From Arthrobacter sp. ISL-95 (GTDB lineage Bacteria > Actinomycetota > Actinomycetes > Actinomycetales > Micrococcaceae), in assembly GCF_018613695.1 (NCBI RefSeq), contig NZ_JAGGPR010000001.1:62001-126000 (forward strand): a DNA stretch of 64,000 bases, in the 5' to 3' direction. This document shows positions 37,806 to 47,198 of the stretch, one piece after another; the first letter of the stretch is position 1, and each line of letters starts with the position of its first letter. A program made the position numbers and the translations under genes. The notes under the pieces were generated by a model, which was given only the letters and a program-made list of their open reading frames with translations, was not told the origin of the DNA and did no database searches.

Positions 37806-38894
37806 TCAGCCCTGCAACCGCGCAGCCTCGCTGGCCAACTCAGCCTCCAGGGTCTCGATGCTCGGCAGGCTCGCCACCAACTCGTCGGGCAAGGAGTCCG
37901 CGAGGGACGTCTTCCACTCCGCGATGCCCACCGGTGCATTGAACCCTCGGAGCGCGTACTCAGCCACCACGCTGTTCTTCTCCTTGCATAGCAGCAAGCC
38001 GATGGTTGGTTTGTCGTCCGCGTGCGCCATGAGGTCGTCCACGGCAGCCATATACATCCCAAGCTGGCCCAGGAAACCGGGTTCGAACTTCACGGCCTTA
38101 AGCTCGATCACCATGTAGCAGCGCAGCTTGAGGTGGTAAAAGAGCAGGTCAGCAAAGAACTCGTCCCCGGCAATCTCCAACCGAACCTGCTCCCCAACGA
38201 AAGCAAAGCCCTGGCCCAGCTCGAGCAGGAACTTTTCCACATGCTTCACCAATTGCACCTCCAGATCGCGTTCGGTGTGCCGCTCAGACATGGCCAGGAA
38301 ATCAAAGACGTACGGGTCTTTGGTCGCCTGCTGCGCGAGGTCAGAGTCCGCACGGACCATGGTGGAAGCGAAGTTGGTGATCGCCTGCCCTGAGCGCTCG
38401 TGCAAGCGGGTGGAAATCTGGTGTGTCAGCACGTTGCGCGACCATCCATGCTGGGCAGCCGCCGCTGCGTACCAAAGCCGCGTGGCGGCGTCGTCGAGCT
38501 TTTCCAGCAGTGCGATCTGGTGGTACCAAGGCAATGTTGCAAGCGGCGCTTGCAACATTGGGAAGTCAGGCCAGGCTTGGGCGAAGCTCTTCATGTACCT
38601 CAGGTTCCTGGGGGAGAAGCCCTTCGCTTCCGGGAAGCGGGTACGAATGTCAGCGGACAAGCGCGTGACTACTTTGGCTCCCCAGCCTTGCTCCGATTCG
38701 CGCTCTGCGAGTTGCCGTCCAATGCTCCAGTAGGAATTCAGCAACTCACCGTTGGCCGCAGCCATGGCACGGGTCCGGCCCACGCGGATTTCCTGTGCCA
38801 CGGTGTTGAGCAAGGTGGGGTACCAGTCGGGCATGGACGAAGCAGCCGGGACACTCGGAAATGATGCCTCGGTGGCGAGCTCTTGGGATGGCAT
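37806..38894 (-). CDS. DUF1016 (YhcG-type) PDDEXK nuclease-domain protein
   Basis: 362 aa. The N-terminal part is helical (WSIGRQLAERESEQGWG, GFSPRNLRYMKSFAQAWP). The C-terminal half is the PDDEXK-like domain: FVGEQVRLEIAGDEFFADLL then VIELKAVKFEPGFLGQLGMY, keeping the Asp and E-x-K residues of the nuclease core. Relatives are often beside type I restriction genes; none is here. ATG 38892-38894 has GGAGCAAC directly upstream. A longer in-frame TTG start exists at 38945. It is divergent from the next gene by 60 bp. Confidence 0.88.
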   Translation of the reverse strand: MPSQELATEASFPSVPAASSMPDWYPTLLNTVAQEIRVGRTRAMAAANGELLNSYWSIGRQLAERESEQGWGAKVVTRLSADIRTRFPEAKGFSPRNLRYMKSFAQAWPDFPMLQAPLATLPWYHQIALLEKLDDAATRLWYAAAAAQHGWSRNVLTHQISTRLHERSGQAITNFASTMVRADSDLAQQATKDPYVFDFLAMSERHTERDLEVQLVKHVEKFLLELGQGFAFVGEQVRLEIAGDEFFADLLFYHLKLRCYMVIELKAVKFEPGFLGQLGMYMAAVDDLMAHADDKPTIGLLLCKEKNSVVAEYALRGFNAPVGIAEWKTSLADSLPDELVASLPSIETLEAELASEAARLQG

Positions 38895-38954
38895 GTTGCT
38901 CCTGTCGGTTGCTGTTGTTGCCACGCTAGGGGGAGGCACTGACAAAATAGGCGG

Positions 38955-39446
38955 GTGAGTGAAGCCGGTGAATTCGTGGACTACACCCTGCAGATGGAAT
39001 CGACCTGGGAGAAAGCCGCCGAGACCAATGAGCGTCTGAGCGGGAGCCTGAAGGTGTATGGCGCGTCAATTGGCGCGGTACGGGGAACGGTGCGGGACGC
39101 CTTGAAGAAGTTCAAGGATCTCGGGCATGACGACATCACTGCCTTGAGCTCGGAATTATGGGAGGAGCCCGTTTTCGAGCGTCGCCTCGCCGCCGTGGTT
39201 CTGCTGCAGACGAAAGTAAAGCTCCTGATCAACACAGACCTGACCCGCATGGAGGGTTTTATCAGGCATGCCGGAACCAGGGAGCTGGTGGATCCTCTCG
39301 CCAAGGATGTGGTGCGCGCGTTGGTTGCACGGTTGGAGGGGCTGGCAAGGGACCGCGCGAATCGCGTCCTGGAACGTTGGGCCGAAGACCCTGACCCTGA
39401 ACTGCGCCGCGCTGCTGCCCTGGCGACAGGCGGCACCGACCCTTGA
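38955..39446 (+). CDS. AlkD-like DNA alkylation repair protein, C-terminally short
   Basis: 163 aa resembling the N-terminal two thirds of HEAT-like AlkD glycosylases: YGASIGAVRGTVRDALKKF, then ELWEEPVFERRLAAVVLL, then WAEDPDPELRRAAALA. Usual AlkD proteins run to about 230 residues; here the stop follows the helix that would carry the WVRRAAL-type motif. I found no continuation in other frames. It may be a shortened paralogue or a decayed copy. The GTG start has only a weak ribosome site. Confidence 0.6.
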   Translation: MSEAGEFVDYTLQMESTWEKAAETNERLSGSLKVYGASIGAVRGTVRDALKKFKDLGHDDITALSSELWEEPVFERRLAAVVLLQTKVKLLINTDLTRMEGFIRHAGTRELVDPLAKDVVRALVARLEGLARDRANRVLERWAEDPDPELRRAAALATGGTDP

Positions 39447-39513
39447 TAAGCATCAGCGACCCGCCTAGCGTTTCCTTCACCACATGCCAGTGACGCGAAA
39501 GGCAGGTTGTTCG

Positions 39514-41022
39514 ATGAAATCGCTATGGTTGGACCGCGAATCCCGCTTTACCTCCGATGCCATCCCTGACGAGAAGCACTTTGACACGATAGTGGTAGGG
39601 GCAGGGCTCACTGGAATGGTGGCGGCCTTGCTGCTGTCACGATCCGGCCAGCGTGTGGTGGTCCTCGAAGCACGGACACTCGGTGCGGTCACCACGGGAA
39701 ACACCACCGGCAAGCTGAGCCTCCTCCAAGGTGGTGCGCTCTCTGCTCTGCGGAGCCAGTATGGCCTTAAAGTGGTGCAGGCCTACGTGGAGGCGAACAA
39801 AACCGGGCAGGCCTGGCTCACCCAGTACATGGAGCAGCAAAGCATTTCGTTTCAGCGCCGGACGGCCGTCACCTTCGCAACCACGGACGACGGCGGCCAG
39901 CGGCTCCGCAAGGAAGCGGCGGTTTCGCGGGACGCAGGACTGGACGTCCACTTCAGCCGGGATGCCCGACTGCCGTTCCAGGTGGTGGAGGCATTGGAGC
40001 TCGAGGATCAGGTGCAGATCCACCCTATGGATGTCCTGGAGAACCTGGCTGGCGACATCAGGGACCACGGCGGGCTCGTTGTTGAGGACGTACAAGTGCA
40101 GAACGTCAGTGGGGAAAGGCCGTTGGAGGTCGCTACCCGAAAGGGAGCCTTCACTGCAGACACGGTTGTTCTGGCGACAGGAATTCCGATTCTGGACCGC
40201 GGACTCTACTTCGCCAAGCTCGAACCCAACCGTTCCTACGCTGCCGCTCTTCGCGTTCCGGGCGACTCGACCATCCCGTCCGGCATGTACCTGTCCATCG
40301 ATGCTCCAACCCGCTCCCAGCGAACCTACCCGACTCCTGATGGTGAACTGTTGCTGGTGGGCGGCTACGGGCACCCGGGCGGCCGGGCCGTTTCGCCGAA
40401 GCAGCACCTGGATGACCTGCTGGGATGGGCCCATCAGCACTACCCCGGGGCCGAGGTCACCCACACGTGGTCCGCCCAGGACTACCAGGCAACCAACCTC
40501 ATGCCGTTCTTCGGGAAATTGCCCAGGGGACACGGCCGGATCTTCTTTGGCACCGGCTACAACAAGTGGGGGATGAGCAATGGCGTCGCCGCCGCTTTGT
40601 CCATCACCTCGGACATCCTGGGTGGTCAGTCCGACTGGGCCACTGCTATCCATCACCGCGTGACTTCGCCCAAGGGTGCAGCAGAAGCCATCCGACACAA
40701 TGCAGACATTGCGCGCCGGATGATCGAGGACAAGGCGAAGGTCAGGAAGAACCCGGAAATCACCGACGAAACCCGCCCGCCCGAGGGGACGGGCGTCGTC
40801 GGACTCTACAAGGGTGAACCAGCCGCTGTGTCCACTGTCGAAGGCAAAGTCTGCATGGTGTCCGCAAGTTGCGCACACTTGGGCGGACTCCTGGGGTGGA
40901 ACGACGCCGAGAAGTCGTGGGACTGTCCATTGCACGGCTCCCGCTTCACACCCGAGGGCAAGTACCTTGAGGGCCCTGCAACCCATCACCTGCAGAAGTC
41001 GCCAATTAAGAAAAAGGACTAG
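39514..41022 (+). CDS. FAD-dependent oxidoreductase with C-terminal Rieske [2Fe-2S] domain
   Basis: 502 aa. An N-terminal Rossmann/DAO domain (TIVVGAGLTGMVAALLLSR, VVLEARTLGAVTTGNTTGKLS, FFGTGYNKWGMSNG) is followed by a Rieske domain from about residue 430, with ligands in CAHLGG and CPLHGSRF. The family is widespread with unknown substrates. ATG 39514 is preferred over 39484, as an AGGCAGG-type ribosome site precedes it. Its end overlaps the convergent gene by 4 bp. Confidence 0.9.
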   Translation: MKSLWLDRESRFTSDAIPDEKHFDTIVVGAGLTGMVAALLLSRSGQRVVVLEARTLGAVTTGNTTGKLSLLQGGALSALRSQYGLKVVQAYVEANKTGQAWLTQYMEQQSISFQRRTAVTFATTDDGGQRLRKEAAVSRDAGLDVHFSRDARLPFQVVEALELEDQVQIHPMDVLENLAGDIRDHGGLVVEDVQVQNVSGERPLEVATRKGAFTADTVVLATGIPILDRGLYFAKLEPNRSYAAALRVPGDSTIPSGMYLSIDAPTRSQRTYPTPDGELLLVGGYGHPGGRAVSPKQHLDDLLGWAHQHYPGAEVTHTWSAQDYQATNLMPFFGKLPRGHGRIFFGTGYNKWGMSNGVAAALSITSDILGGQSDWATAIHHRVTSPKGAAEAIRHNADIARRMIEDKAKVRKNPEITDETRPPEGTGVVGLYKGEPAAVSTVEGKVCMVSASCAHLGGLLGWNDAEKSWDCPLHGSRFTPEGKYLEGPATHHLQKSPIKKKD

Positions 41023-41996
41023 CTGAGCCGATCGACGCGCCGCTTGGCTTGGTCCGCGGCACGTCGTTGCTGCGTGGCTGCCCGAACCGCGATCTTCTTC
41101 CCGGACTCGGCTGTTTCTGCGTCACGGGTACCTCCAATCAGCTCCGCTTCCAGGGACGCCAAGCGCTTCTTGGCGTCCTCGATGTCCGACTTGAGGTTTG
41201 CTTGGCGGGTTGACAGTTCGTTGACGAGGTCCCACGCTTTGGACGCAGCTTCTTCGGCAATCCGAGCCTCTTTGTCGGCTGCTTCGAATTCGCTGCGGGC
41301 CTCTTTCAACGCTGCCTGCTGCTTGGCCGCGCGCCGGTCTGCCAGCGACGTGGCCTGTTCTTGTGGTGCTTTCTTTGACGCAGGCGCATCTTTGGTGGGG
41401 GACCCTGACGCCTTGGTGCCAGCGCTCTTGGCGCTGCTCCTGGCCGCCGGCTTCGCGGTGGGCTCTTGCCCGGGTGCAGCCTGGTCCGCGGGGCCAGCGG
41501 CAGCAACTGCACCTGTAAGGTCTACAGACTCAAAGCCGCTGCCGCTCAGCCCACGTACCAGTCGGCCGGTCGTTACGGCAGCAGCCGCCCCGGCATCGGC
41601 CATGGCTGCCCTGAACGTCTGCTCAACGTCCGCTCCAGCCGCTGGGCTCAGCGGCGCTCCCAGTTCGCCGGCCAGGTCCTTGGCTGCATGCACGGCTGCT
41701 GACAGCTGCCCCTGCCGTTGCTGACCGAGCTCGCGGAAAGCCTCCGCATCGCCCTCTTCCTGGGCGGCTCTGAGCGAAACGCCAAAACGCACGACGCCGT
41801 CAATCACCTCGGGCTTGTGAGCGGACAGCATGTTGATGGCCCAGGCGGCGGCAGCAGGTTTGGGCAGACCGCCGATATCCTTCGCCAAGTCCTTATCGCC
41901 GGCGTCCTTGGCTTTGCGCGCCAGCGCAGATCGCTCAGCTGTAAAGTCGCGGGGCACTACGGCGTACAGCTCCTGGGCAGCATCGCGGAGGTCCAT
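41019..41996 (-). CDS. Coiled-coil, Ala/Lys-rich conserved actinobacterial protein
   Basis: 325 aa. The N-terminal 150 residues form a helical domain (VPRDFTAERSALARKAKDAG, PAAAAWAINML). A Pro/Ala/Ser/Lys linker leads to a coiled coil (about residues 215-300, Ala/Glu/Lys heptads) and an Arg/Lys-rich end. I do not know a function; basic tail and coiled coil would suit nucleic-acid or scaffold binding. The ATG is at 41994-41996. Confidence 0.75.
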   Translation of the reverse strand: MDLRDAAQELYAVVPRDFTAERSALARKAKDAGDKDLAKDIGGLPKPAAAAWAINMLSAHKPEVIDGVVRFGVSLRAAQEEGDAEAFRELGQQRQGQLSAAVHAAKDLAGELGAPLSPAAGADVEQTFRAAMADAGAAAAVTTGRLVRGLSGSGFESVDLTGAVAAAGPADQAAPGQEPTAKPAARSSAKSAGTKASGSPTKDAPASKKAPQEQATSLADRRAAKQQAALKEARSEFEAADKEARIAEEAASKAWDLVNELSTRQANLKSDIEDAKKRLASLEAELIGGTRDAETAESGKKIAVRAATQQRRAADQAKRRVDRLS

Positions 41997-42076
41997 GGAC
42001 TCATCCTAGGGTTTCAATCGGTAAGCCCTCGGGAACGAATCCACGATGCTCCGATGCTTAGGGTAGCCTAAGTCGA

Positions 42077-42565
42077 GTGGACCAGATCATGAGCTTGCCT
42101 TTCGGTGTTGCCCTCGCGGCGCTCTTCGCGATTGTCATGATCCGGGTCAACGCTACGTATTGGATTGGACGGGGCGCCGTGGCTGGCTTCGCCCACACCC
42201 GCTTCGGAAAATCCTTGGAGCGTCCCAAAGCAGCCCGGGCCCAAGCCCTGATCCAGCGATGGGGGCCATACGCCGTCGTACTTTCTTTCCTGACCATCGG
42301 TCTTCAGACGGCCATCAACCTTGCCGCAGGCGCCGCGCGGATGCCCCTGCGGCGATACCTGCCGGCAGCAATTGCCGGTTCGGTCCTCTGGGCGCTGCTT
42401 TATGCGACCATTGGCCTCGCCGCGCTGGAAGCGTGGCTTGCGGTTGCAGCGGCGTCGCCCGTCGGGGCCGGGCTGGGAGCTGTGGCCCTTGCGGTCATCG
42501 TCGTCTGGGTGGTGGTGGCCCGCAAGCGTCGTTCTGCGGCCAAATCAGCGGATACAGTGGTCTGA
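42077..42565 (+). CDS. DedA-family membrane protein
   Basis: 162 aa with four to five hydrophobic segments. Recognisable DedA features are ATYWIGRGAVAGF near residue 30, RWGPYAVVLSFLTIG and AAGAARMPLRRYLPAAIAGS. The family acts in lipid flipping and envelope homeostasis. The start is GTG 42077; the ribosome site is weak. It precedes a thioesterase gene by 31 bp. Confidence 0.85.
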   Translation: MDQIMSLPFGVALAALFAIVMIRVNATYWIGRGAVAGFAHTRFGKSLERPKAARAQALIQRWGPYAVVLSFLTIGLQTAINLAAGAARMPLRRYLPAAIAGSVLWALLYATIGLAALEAWLAVAAASPVGAGLGAVALAVIVVWVVVARKRRSAAKSADTVV

Positions 42566-42596
42566 GTTCTACTGCTGGATCGGCGAAAGGCTCGGG

Positions 42597-43400
42597 TTGA
42601 CTACTGCATTACCGGAACTGGCGGACGGCGATTTCTACTACGAATCGTTGGGCAAAGGCCGTTACAGGTCCACGATCCACGCCCAGGGTGCGTGGAATCC
42701 GCACGAGCAACACATGGCCCCCGCCTCGGGCATCATGGCCGATGCCCTTGTCAGGCACAAGCCCCGCGACGACGTCCGAATGGCACGGATCAGCTACGAA
42801 ATTCTTGGACTGATCCCGGGCGGCGAGTTCCAGGTCACCACCTCAACGCTGAGGCCGGGACGAACCATTGAACTTATCCAGGCCGAACTCTCAGCCGGAG
42901 GCCGGGTGGCCATCCGGGCCGCGGCGTGGCGCATGGTCACCAGCGATACCAGTGCCGTAGCCGCGGTGGAAGACGAGTCGATGCCGGCCCCTGACGAATG
43001 CAAGCCGTGGGAGGGTGCAAGTGTGTGGCCCGGTGGCTACATCCGCTCCCTGGAAATGCGCTTGGCGGAGGGCCACCGCCCTGGATCAGGCAAAGTGTGG
43101 ATCCGTACCTCGCATCCGCTGACCGACCAGGAGGACAGTTCGGATCTCGCGCGTTTGATGGGCTTGGTGGACACAGCCAACGGCATTGCAGCCAGGGTCG
43201 CTCCGGGTGAGGACAGCTACATCTTCCCCAACGTGGACTTGCAGATCCACATGTACCGTGAACCGTCCGGTGAATGGCTGGGGCTGGACAACAAGGTCTC
43301 GTTCGGCGCCGACGGCATCGGCTTGACATCCACCGTGCTTCATGACGTCAACGGACCGTTCGGCAGGGCCGAGCAGATCCTGACGCTGAGGAAGAGCTGA
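42597..43400 (+). CDS. Acyl-CoA thioesterase-like, double hotdog
   Basis: 267 aa. The start is TTG 42597, preceded by GAAAGG. The N-terminal hotdog includes HEQHMAPASGIMADALVR and the second GLVDTANGIAAR and FPNVDLQIHMYREPSGEWLGLD, both typical of thioesterase-family (TesB-like) proteins. The substrate chain length is unknown. Its stop overlaps the ATG of the next gene (TGATG), so translation is coupled to the lipoate-ligase-like protein. Confidence 0.85.
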   Translation: MTTALPELADGDFYYESLGKGRYRSTIHAQGAWNPHEQHMAPASGIMADALVRHKPRDDVRMARISYEILGLIPGGEFQVTTSTLRPGRTIELIQAELSAGGRVAIRAAAWRMVTSDTSAVAAVEDESMPAPDECKPWEGASVWPGGYIRSLEMRLAEGHRPGSGKVWIRTSHPLTDQEDSSDLARLMGLVDTANGIAARVAPGEDSYIFPNVDLQIHMYREPSGEWLGLDNKVSFGADGIGLTSTVLHDVNGPFGRAEQILTLRKS

Positions 43401-44146
43401 TGCGGGCCGAAACGGCCACGGCGCAGCTCACTGCGTACCGCCAGCCGGAGTCCCTGGGTGCCGCAGAAGACCTGGACTTTGCCCTGGAGCTGTTGCAGCG
43501 TGCCCGCAGCGGGCAGTTGGGCCCCATGCTTCGCCTTTACCGTCCGCAGCCCACAGTGGCGTTCGGACAACGGGATGCGAATCTCCCTGGTTTCCCGGCG
43601 GCGGCCGAAGCCTGCCGGGAGCTTGGGTTCGAACCCTTGATCCGGAAAGCGGGCGGACGCGCTGCCGCCTATCACCAGGGGACGTTGGTGATTGACCACA
43701 TTGAGCCGCATCCGGACGCGATTGTGCGGGCCAAGGCCCGGTTTTCGGAGTTCGGTGAGTTGCTGGCCGGTGCTCTTCGCAGCGTCGGTGTTCATGCCGC
43801 CGTCGGCGAGATCCCGGGGGAGTACTGCCCCGGCGAGTTCAGCGTCCATGGCGAGGATCCCGACTTTCCCGCTCACAGCATTAAACTGATCGGCACCGCC
43901 CAGCGCGTGGTTTCCGGTGGTTGGCTTTTCAGCTCCGTGATCGTTGTGGAGAACTCCCAGCCCATCCGTGACGTGATGACCGCCAGTTACTCAGCGCTTG
44001 GTCTGGAGTGGGATCCAGCCACTGCGGGCGCTGCGAACGATTTGCTGCCGCACCTGGATGTCCAGACAGTTGAGGACGCTGTCATTGAGGCGTACCGGGG
44101 GTACGCGGACGTCTTCGACGGCGACTTCCGCAGCCTGGTGAGCTAG
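43400..44146 (+). CDS. Lipoate-protein ligase A-like protein
   Basis: 248 aa of the biotin/lipoate ligase fold. The RKAGGRAAAYHQGTL loop and the lysine in HSIKLIGTAQRVV are the usual catalytic and substrate-binding elements. The third segment GWLFSSVIVVE fits. It could attach lipoate or octanoate, or act on another carboxylate; it lacks the accessory domain of E. coli LplA. It is coupled to the thioesterase upstream. Confidence 0.85.
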   Translation: MRAETATAQLTAYRQPESLGAAEDLDFALELLQRARSGQLGPMLRLYRPQPTVAFGQRDANLPGFPAAAEACRELGFEPLIRKAGGRAAAYHQGTLVIDHIEPHPDAIVRAKARFSEFGELLAGALRSVGVHAAVGEIPGEYCPGEFSVHGEDPDFPAHSIKLIGTAQRVVSGGWLFSSVIVVENSQPIRDVMTASYSALGLEWDPATAGAANDLLPHLDVQTVEDAVIEAYRGYADVFDGDFRSLVS

Positions 44147-44231
44147 CGGCGCCCAAGCCGTTGAGCGTGTTTGACCCCGGGTTTAGGCTGAGGTAAGCAC
44201 GTTAACCAACACGCGGATCGCGGTGGAAATC

Positions 44232-46559
44232 ATGGGCCGGAAGAGACACCCTCTTGAGGATTCTGATGTGGATATCAGCGTCAGTCCACCGAAGCGGTCC
44301 GCTGCCGGTTTACCCAGCCTGAGCGAGACGCTTCGGCACGCCGTGGCGTACATGGGCCCCTCCAGGGCGTGGAAAACGCTGACGGCTGTCAACCAAAAAG
44401 ACGGCTTCGACTGCATGAGTTGCGCGTGGCCCGACCCGCCAGAGCGCAAGGCTGCCGAGTTCTGCGAGAACGGTGCGAAGGCCATCGGCTGGGAAGCGGA
44501 ACCGTTGAAGATCCCCCGGGACTTTTGGGCGGACAACTCCCTCAGTTCCCTCGAGCATCGTTCGGAATATTGGCTGGGTCAGCAAGGCAGGTTGGTGGAG
44601 CCTGTCCACAAAGCCGCGGGTTCAGACCACTATGTGCCCATCAGTTGGGATGATGCCTTCGAGGTCGTGGCTGGGGAACTGAACAAGCTCGACAATCCGG
44701 ATCAGGCCACTTTCTACACCAGCGGGCGGACAAGCAACGAAGCCGCGTTCCTGTATCAGCTGTTCGTGCGGGCGTTTGGAACCAACAATCTCCCCGACTG
44801 CTCCAATATGTGCCACGAGTCCACGGGTGTGGCCATGGGGGAGACCATCGGCGTAGGGAAGTCGGCGGTCACCTACACCGACTTCGCCGCGGCGGATCTA
44901 ATCATCATCATGGGACAGAACCCTGGAACCTGCCACCCACGGATGCTGACGGCCTTGGAAGAGGCAAAACAGGCGGGCGCGGAGATCGTCGCCGTGAACC
45001 CACTGCCCGAGGCCGGGCTCATCAATTTCCGCAATCCGCAACGTCCCAGCGGACTCATCGGCAAGGGCACCGATCTTGCCGACCAGTTCCTGCAGATCCG
45101 CATCGCAGGAGACATGGCACTGCTGCAGGCGCTCTCCAAGCGCGTCCTCGATGCCGAACGGGCCTCTCCTGGAACGGTGCTGGACCGCACGTTCATCGAG
45201 GAACACTGTCAAGGATTCGTTGGCTTCGCAGCCCACCTCGCCACGTTGAACGAACATGATGTCCTTGCTGCCACGGGGCTGACCAGCGCGGAAATCGATG
45301 AACTTGCCGGGAGGTATCTCCGCGCAGAAAAGGTCATCATCGCTTGGGCCATGGGGCTGACGCAGCACAAGAAGGCTGTGCCCACGATTAAGGAGATCAT
45401 CAACCTGCTCCTGCTTCGCGGCAACATCGGCAAGCCCGGGGCGGGCCCGTGCCCGATCCGCGGACACAGCAATGTCCAAGGTGACCGGACCATGGGTATC
45501 TGGGAGAAGATGCCGCCACGTTTCCTGGATGCGCTCCGGCGGGAGTTCGGCTTTGACCCGCCAAGGCATGCTGGTGTGGATGCCGTAGACAGCATCAGGG
45601 GGATGCGCGAGGAGCGGATCAAAGTGTTGGTGGCGTTGGGCGGCAATCTGGTCCACGCGATGTCAGACACCGGCGTAGCGGAAGCGGCAGTGCGGAGAAC
45701 CCGCCTCTCCGTGCAGGTTTCCACCAAGTTGAACCGTTCGCACGTGGTGGTGGGGGAGCAGGCGTTGATCCTGCCCACGTTGGGCAGGACCGAGATCGAC
45801 AGGCAAGGCAGCGTGGAGCAGTTTGTGACCGTGGAGGACACTGTGTGTGCTGTGCACCGCTCGTCGGGTCCGTTGGAACCGATTGCACCGGAGGTCTTGT
45901 CCGAGGTGGCGATCATCAGCAATATTGCCCAGGCTGTCCTTGGGATCAAAGTACCGGTGGATTGGGCCGGACTCGGCAGCGATTACGACGCCATCAGGGA
46001 CCACATCTCCCACGTAGTGCCGGGTTTCGAGGACTTCAACAACCGCATCCGGGAGAAGGACGGCTTCGTCCTGCCCCATGGTCCCAGGGACAGCAGGACC
46101 TTTCCCACGGCAACGGGCAAAGCGGGCTTCTCGGTCAATGACCTTGAGACCATTGCGATTCCAAGGGGCCGCCTGCTGTTGCAGACCCTCCGGTCCCATG
46201 ACCAGTTCAACACCACCATCTACTCGTTGAATGATCGTTACCGGGGTATCAAGAAGGGCCGCATGGTGTTGTTCGTCAATCCGCAGGACCTGGCCGAGTT
46301 GGGATACGCGGACGGCGAATATGTGGACGTTCACAGCGAGGCCGACGACGGCGTGGACCGCGTTCTGCCGCAGTTGCGTTTGGTGTCGTACCCCACTGCG
46401 CGTGGTTGCGCCGCTGCCTATTATCCGGAGGCCAACGTGCTGGTGCCGCTGGATTCGACGGCGGACGAGAGCAACACGCCGGCGTCGAAGTCTGTGATCA
46501 TCCGGCTAGAGCCGGCTGCCGCACCGGTTTACGGAACGGCAGCCGGCCAGCGGAACTGA
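44232..46559 (+). CDS. FdhF/YdeP-family molybdopterin oxidoreductase
   Basis: 775 aa. It lacks an N-terminal [4Fe-4S] motif but has an MGD-binding core: YTSGRTSNEAAFLYQL, SNMCHESTGVAMGETIG (likely Mo-ligand Cys), PIRGHSNVQGDRTMGIWE. The C-terminal barrel begins near RLLLQTLRSHDQFN. This matches the YdeP (acid-resistance-linked) subgroup of formate-dehydrogenase-like enzymes. ATG 44232 follows GGTGG. No iron-sulfur or accessory subunit gene adjoins, so it likely works alone or with a remote partner. Confidence 0.9.
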   Translation: MGRKRHPLEDSDVDISVSPPKRSAAGLPSLSETLRHAVAYMGPSRAWKTLTAVNQKDGFDCMSCAWPDPPERKAAEFCENGAKAIGWEAEPLKIPRDFWADNSLSSLEHRSEYWLGQQGRLVEPVHKAAGSDHYVPISWDDAFEVVAGELNKLDNPDQATFYTSGRTSNEAAFLYQLFVRAFGTNNLPDCSNMCHESTGVAMGETIGVGKSAVTYTDFAAADLIIIMGQNPGTCHPRMLTALEEAKQAGAEIVAVNPLPEAGLINFRNPQRPSGLIGKGTDLADQFLQIRIAGDMALLQALSKRVLDAERASPGTVLDRTFIEEHCQGFVGFAAHLATLNEHDVLAATGLTSAEIDELAGRYLRAEKVIIAWAMGLTQHKKAVPTIKEIINLLLLRGNIGKPGAGPCPIRGHSNVQGDRTMGIWEKMPPRFLDALRREFGFDPPRHAGVDAVDSIRGMREERIKVLVALGGNLVHAMSDTGVAEAAVRRTRLSVQVSTKLNRSHVVVGEQALILPTLGRTEIDRQGSVEQFVTVEDTVCAVHRSSGPLEPIAPEVLSEVAIISNIAQAVLGIKVPVDWAGLGSDYDAIRDHISHVVPGFEDFNNRIREKDGFVLPHGPRDSRTFPTATGKAGFSVNDLETIAIPRGRLLLQTLRSHDQFNTTIYSLNDRYRGIKKGRMVLFVNPQDLAELGYADGEYVDVHSEADDGVDRVLPQLRLVSYPTARGCAAAYYPEANVLVPLDSTADESNTPASKSVIIRLEPAAAPVYGTAAGQRN

Positions 46560-46565
46560 AGGGCG

Positions 46566-47198
46566 TCAGTGTCCGCGGGCGATCCACTCGTCCACGTGCG
46601 GTTTCTCTGCTCCGATGGTGGTGGAGTCCCCGTGGCCGGTGCGGACCACTGTTTCCTCCGGCAGAATCAGCAGCTTTGTCTGGATGGACTCGATGATGGT
46701 GGGGAAGTCGCTGTAGGCGCGTCCTGTGGCCCCGGGGCCGCCTTGGAAGAGCGTGTCTCCGCTGAAGAGTGTCCCTTCGACGGGTAGGTGGAACGACACC
46801 GAGCCTGGTGAGTGCCCGGGGGTGTGGATTGCCTTTAGTGTGGCCCCGGCAACGGTGAACTCCGCTCCGTCAGCGATCGCTGCGTCGGGCTCGACGTCGG
46901 GGAACACTGCCCGCCACAGCATCCAGTCGTCCTGGTGGAGGTGGATGGGTGCTTTGGCGAGTTCCCTGAAGTCACCGGCTGATCGGATGTGGTCGTCGTG
47001 GCCGTGTGTGAGCAGGATGGCTTTGACCGTGCGGCCATTGACAGCCTGCAGGATGGCTTCGGGGTTGTGGGCGGGGTCGATGACGATGCATTCGGAGTCG
47101 TCGCCCACGATCCAGACATTGTTGTCTACGTCCCAGGTTCCGCCGTCGAGAGAGAAAGTCCCGGACGTGACGACGTGGTCGATGGTGAGGGTATTCAC
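46566..47198 (-). CDS. MBL-fold metallo-hydrolase, mycothiol-cluster
   Basis: 210 aa with the zinc motif THGHDDHI, then HTPGHSPGS and [11 protein letters not shown], typical glyoxalase-II-like hydrolases. It overlaps the S-(hydroxymethyl)mycothiol dehydrogenase gene by 4 bp. By context it may hydrolyse S-formyl- or acyl-mycothiol, the product of that dehydrogenase. Direct evidence is absent. Confidence 0.92.
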   Translation of the reverse strand: MNTLTIDHVVTSGTFSLDGGTWDVDNNVWIVGDDSECIVIDPAHNPEAILQAVNGRTVKAILLTHGHDDHIRSAGDFRELAKAPIHLHQDDWMLWRAVFPDVEPDAAIADGAEFTVAGATLKAIHTPGHSPGSVSFHLPVEGTLFSGDTLFQGGPGATGRAYSDFPTIIESIQTKLLILPEETVVRTGHGDSTTIGAEKPHVDEWIARGH

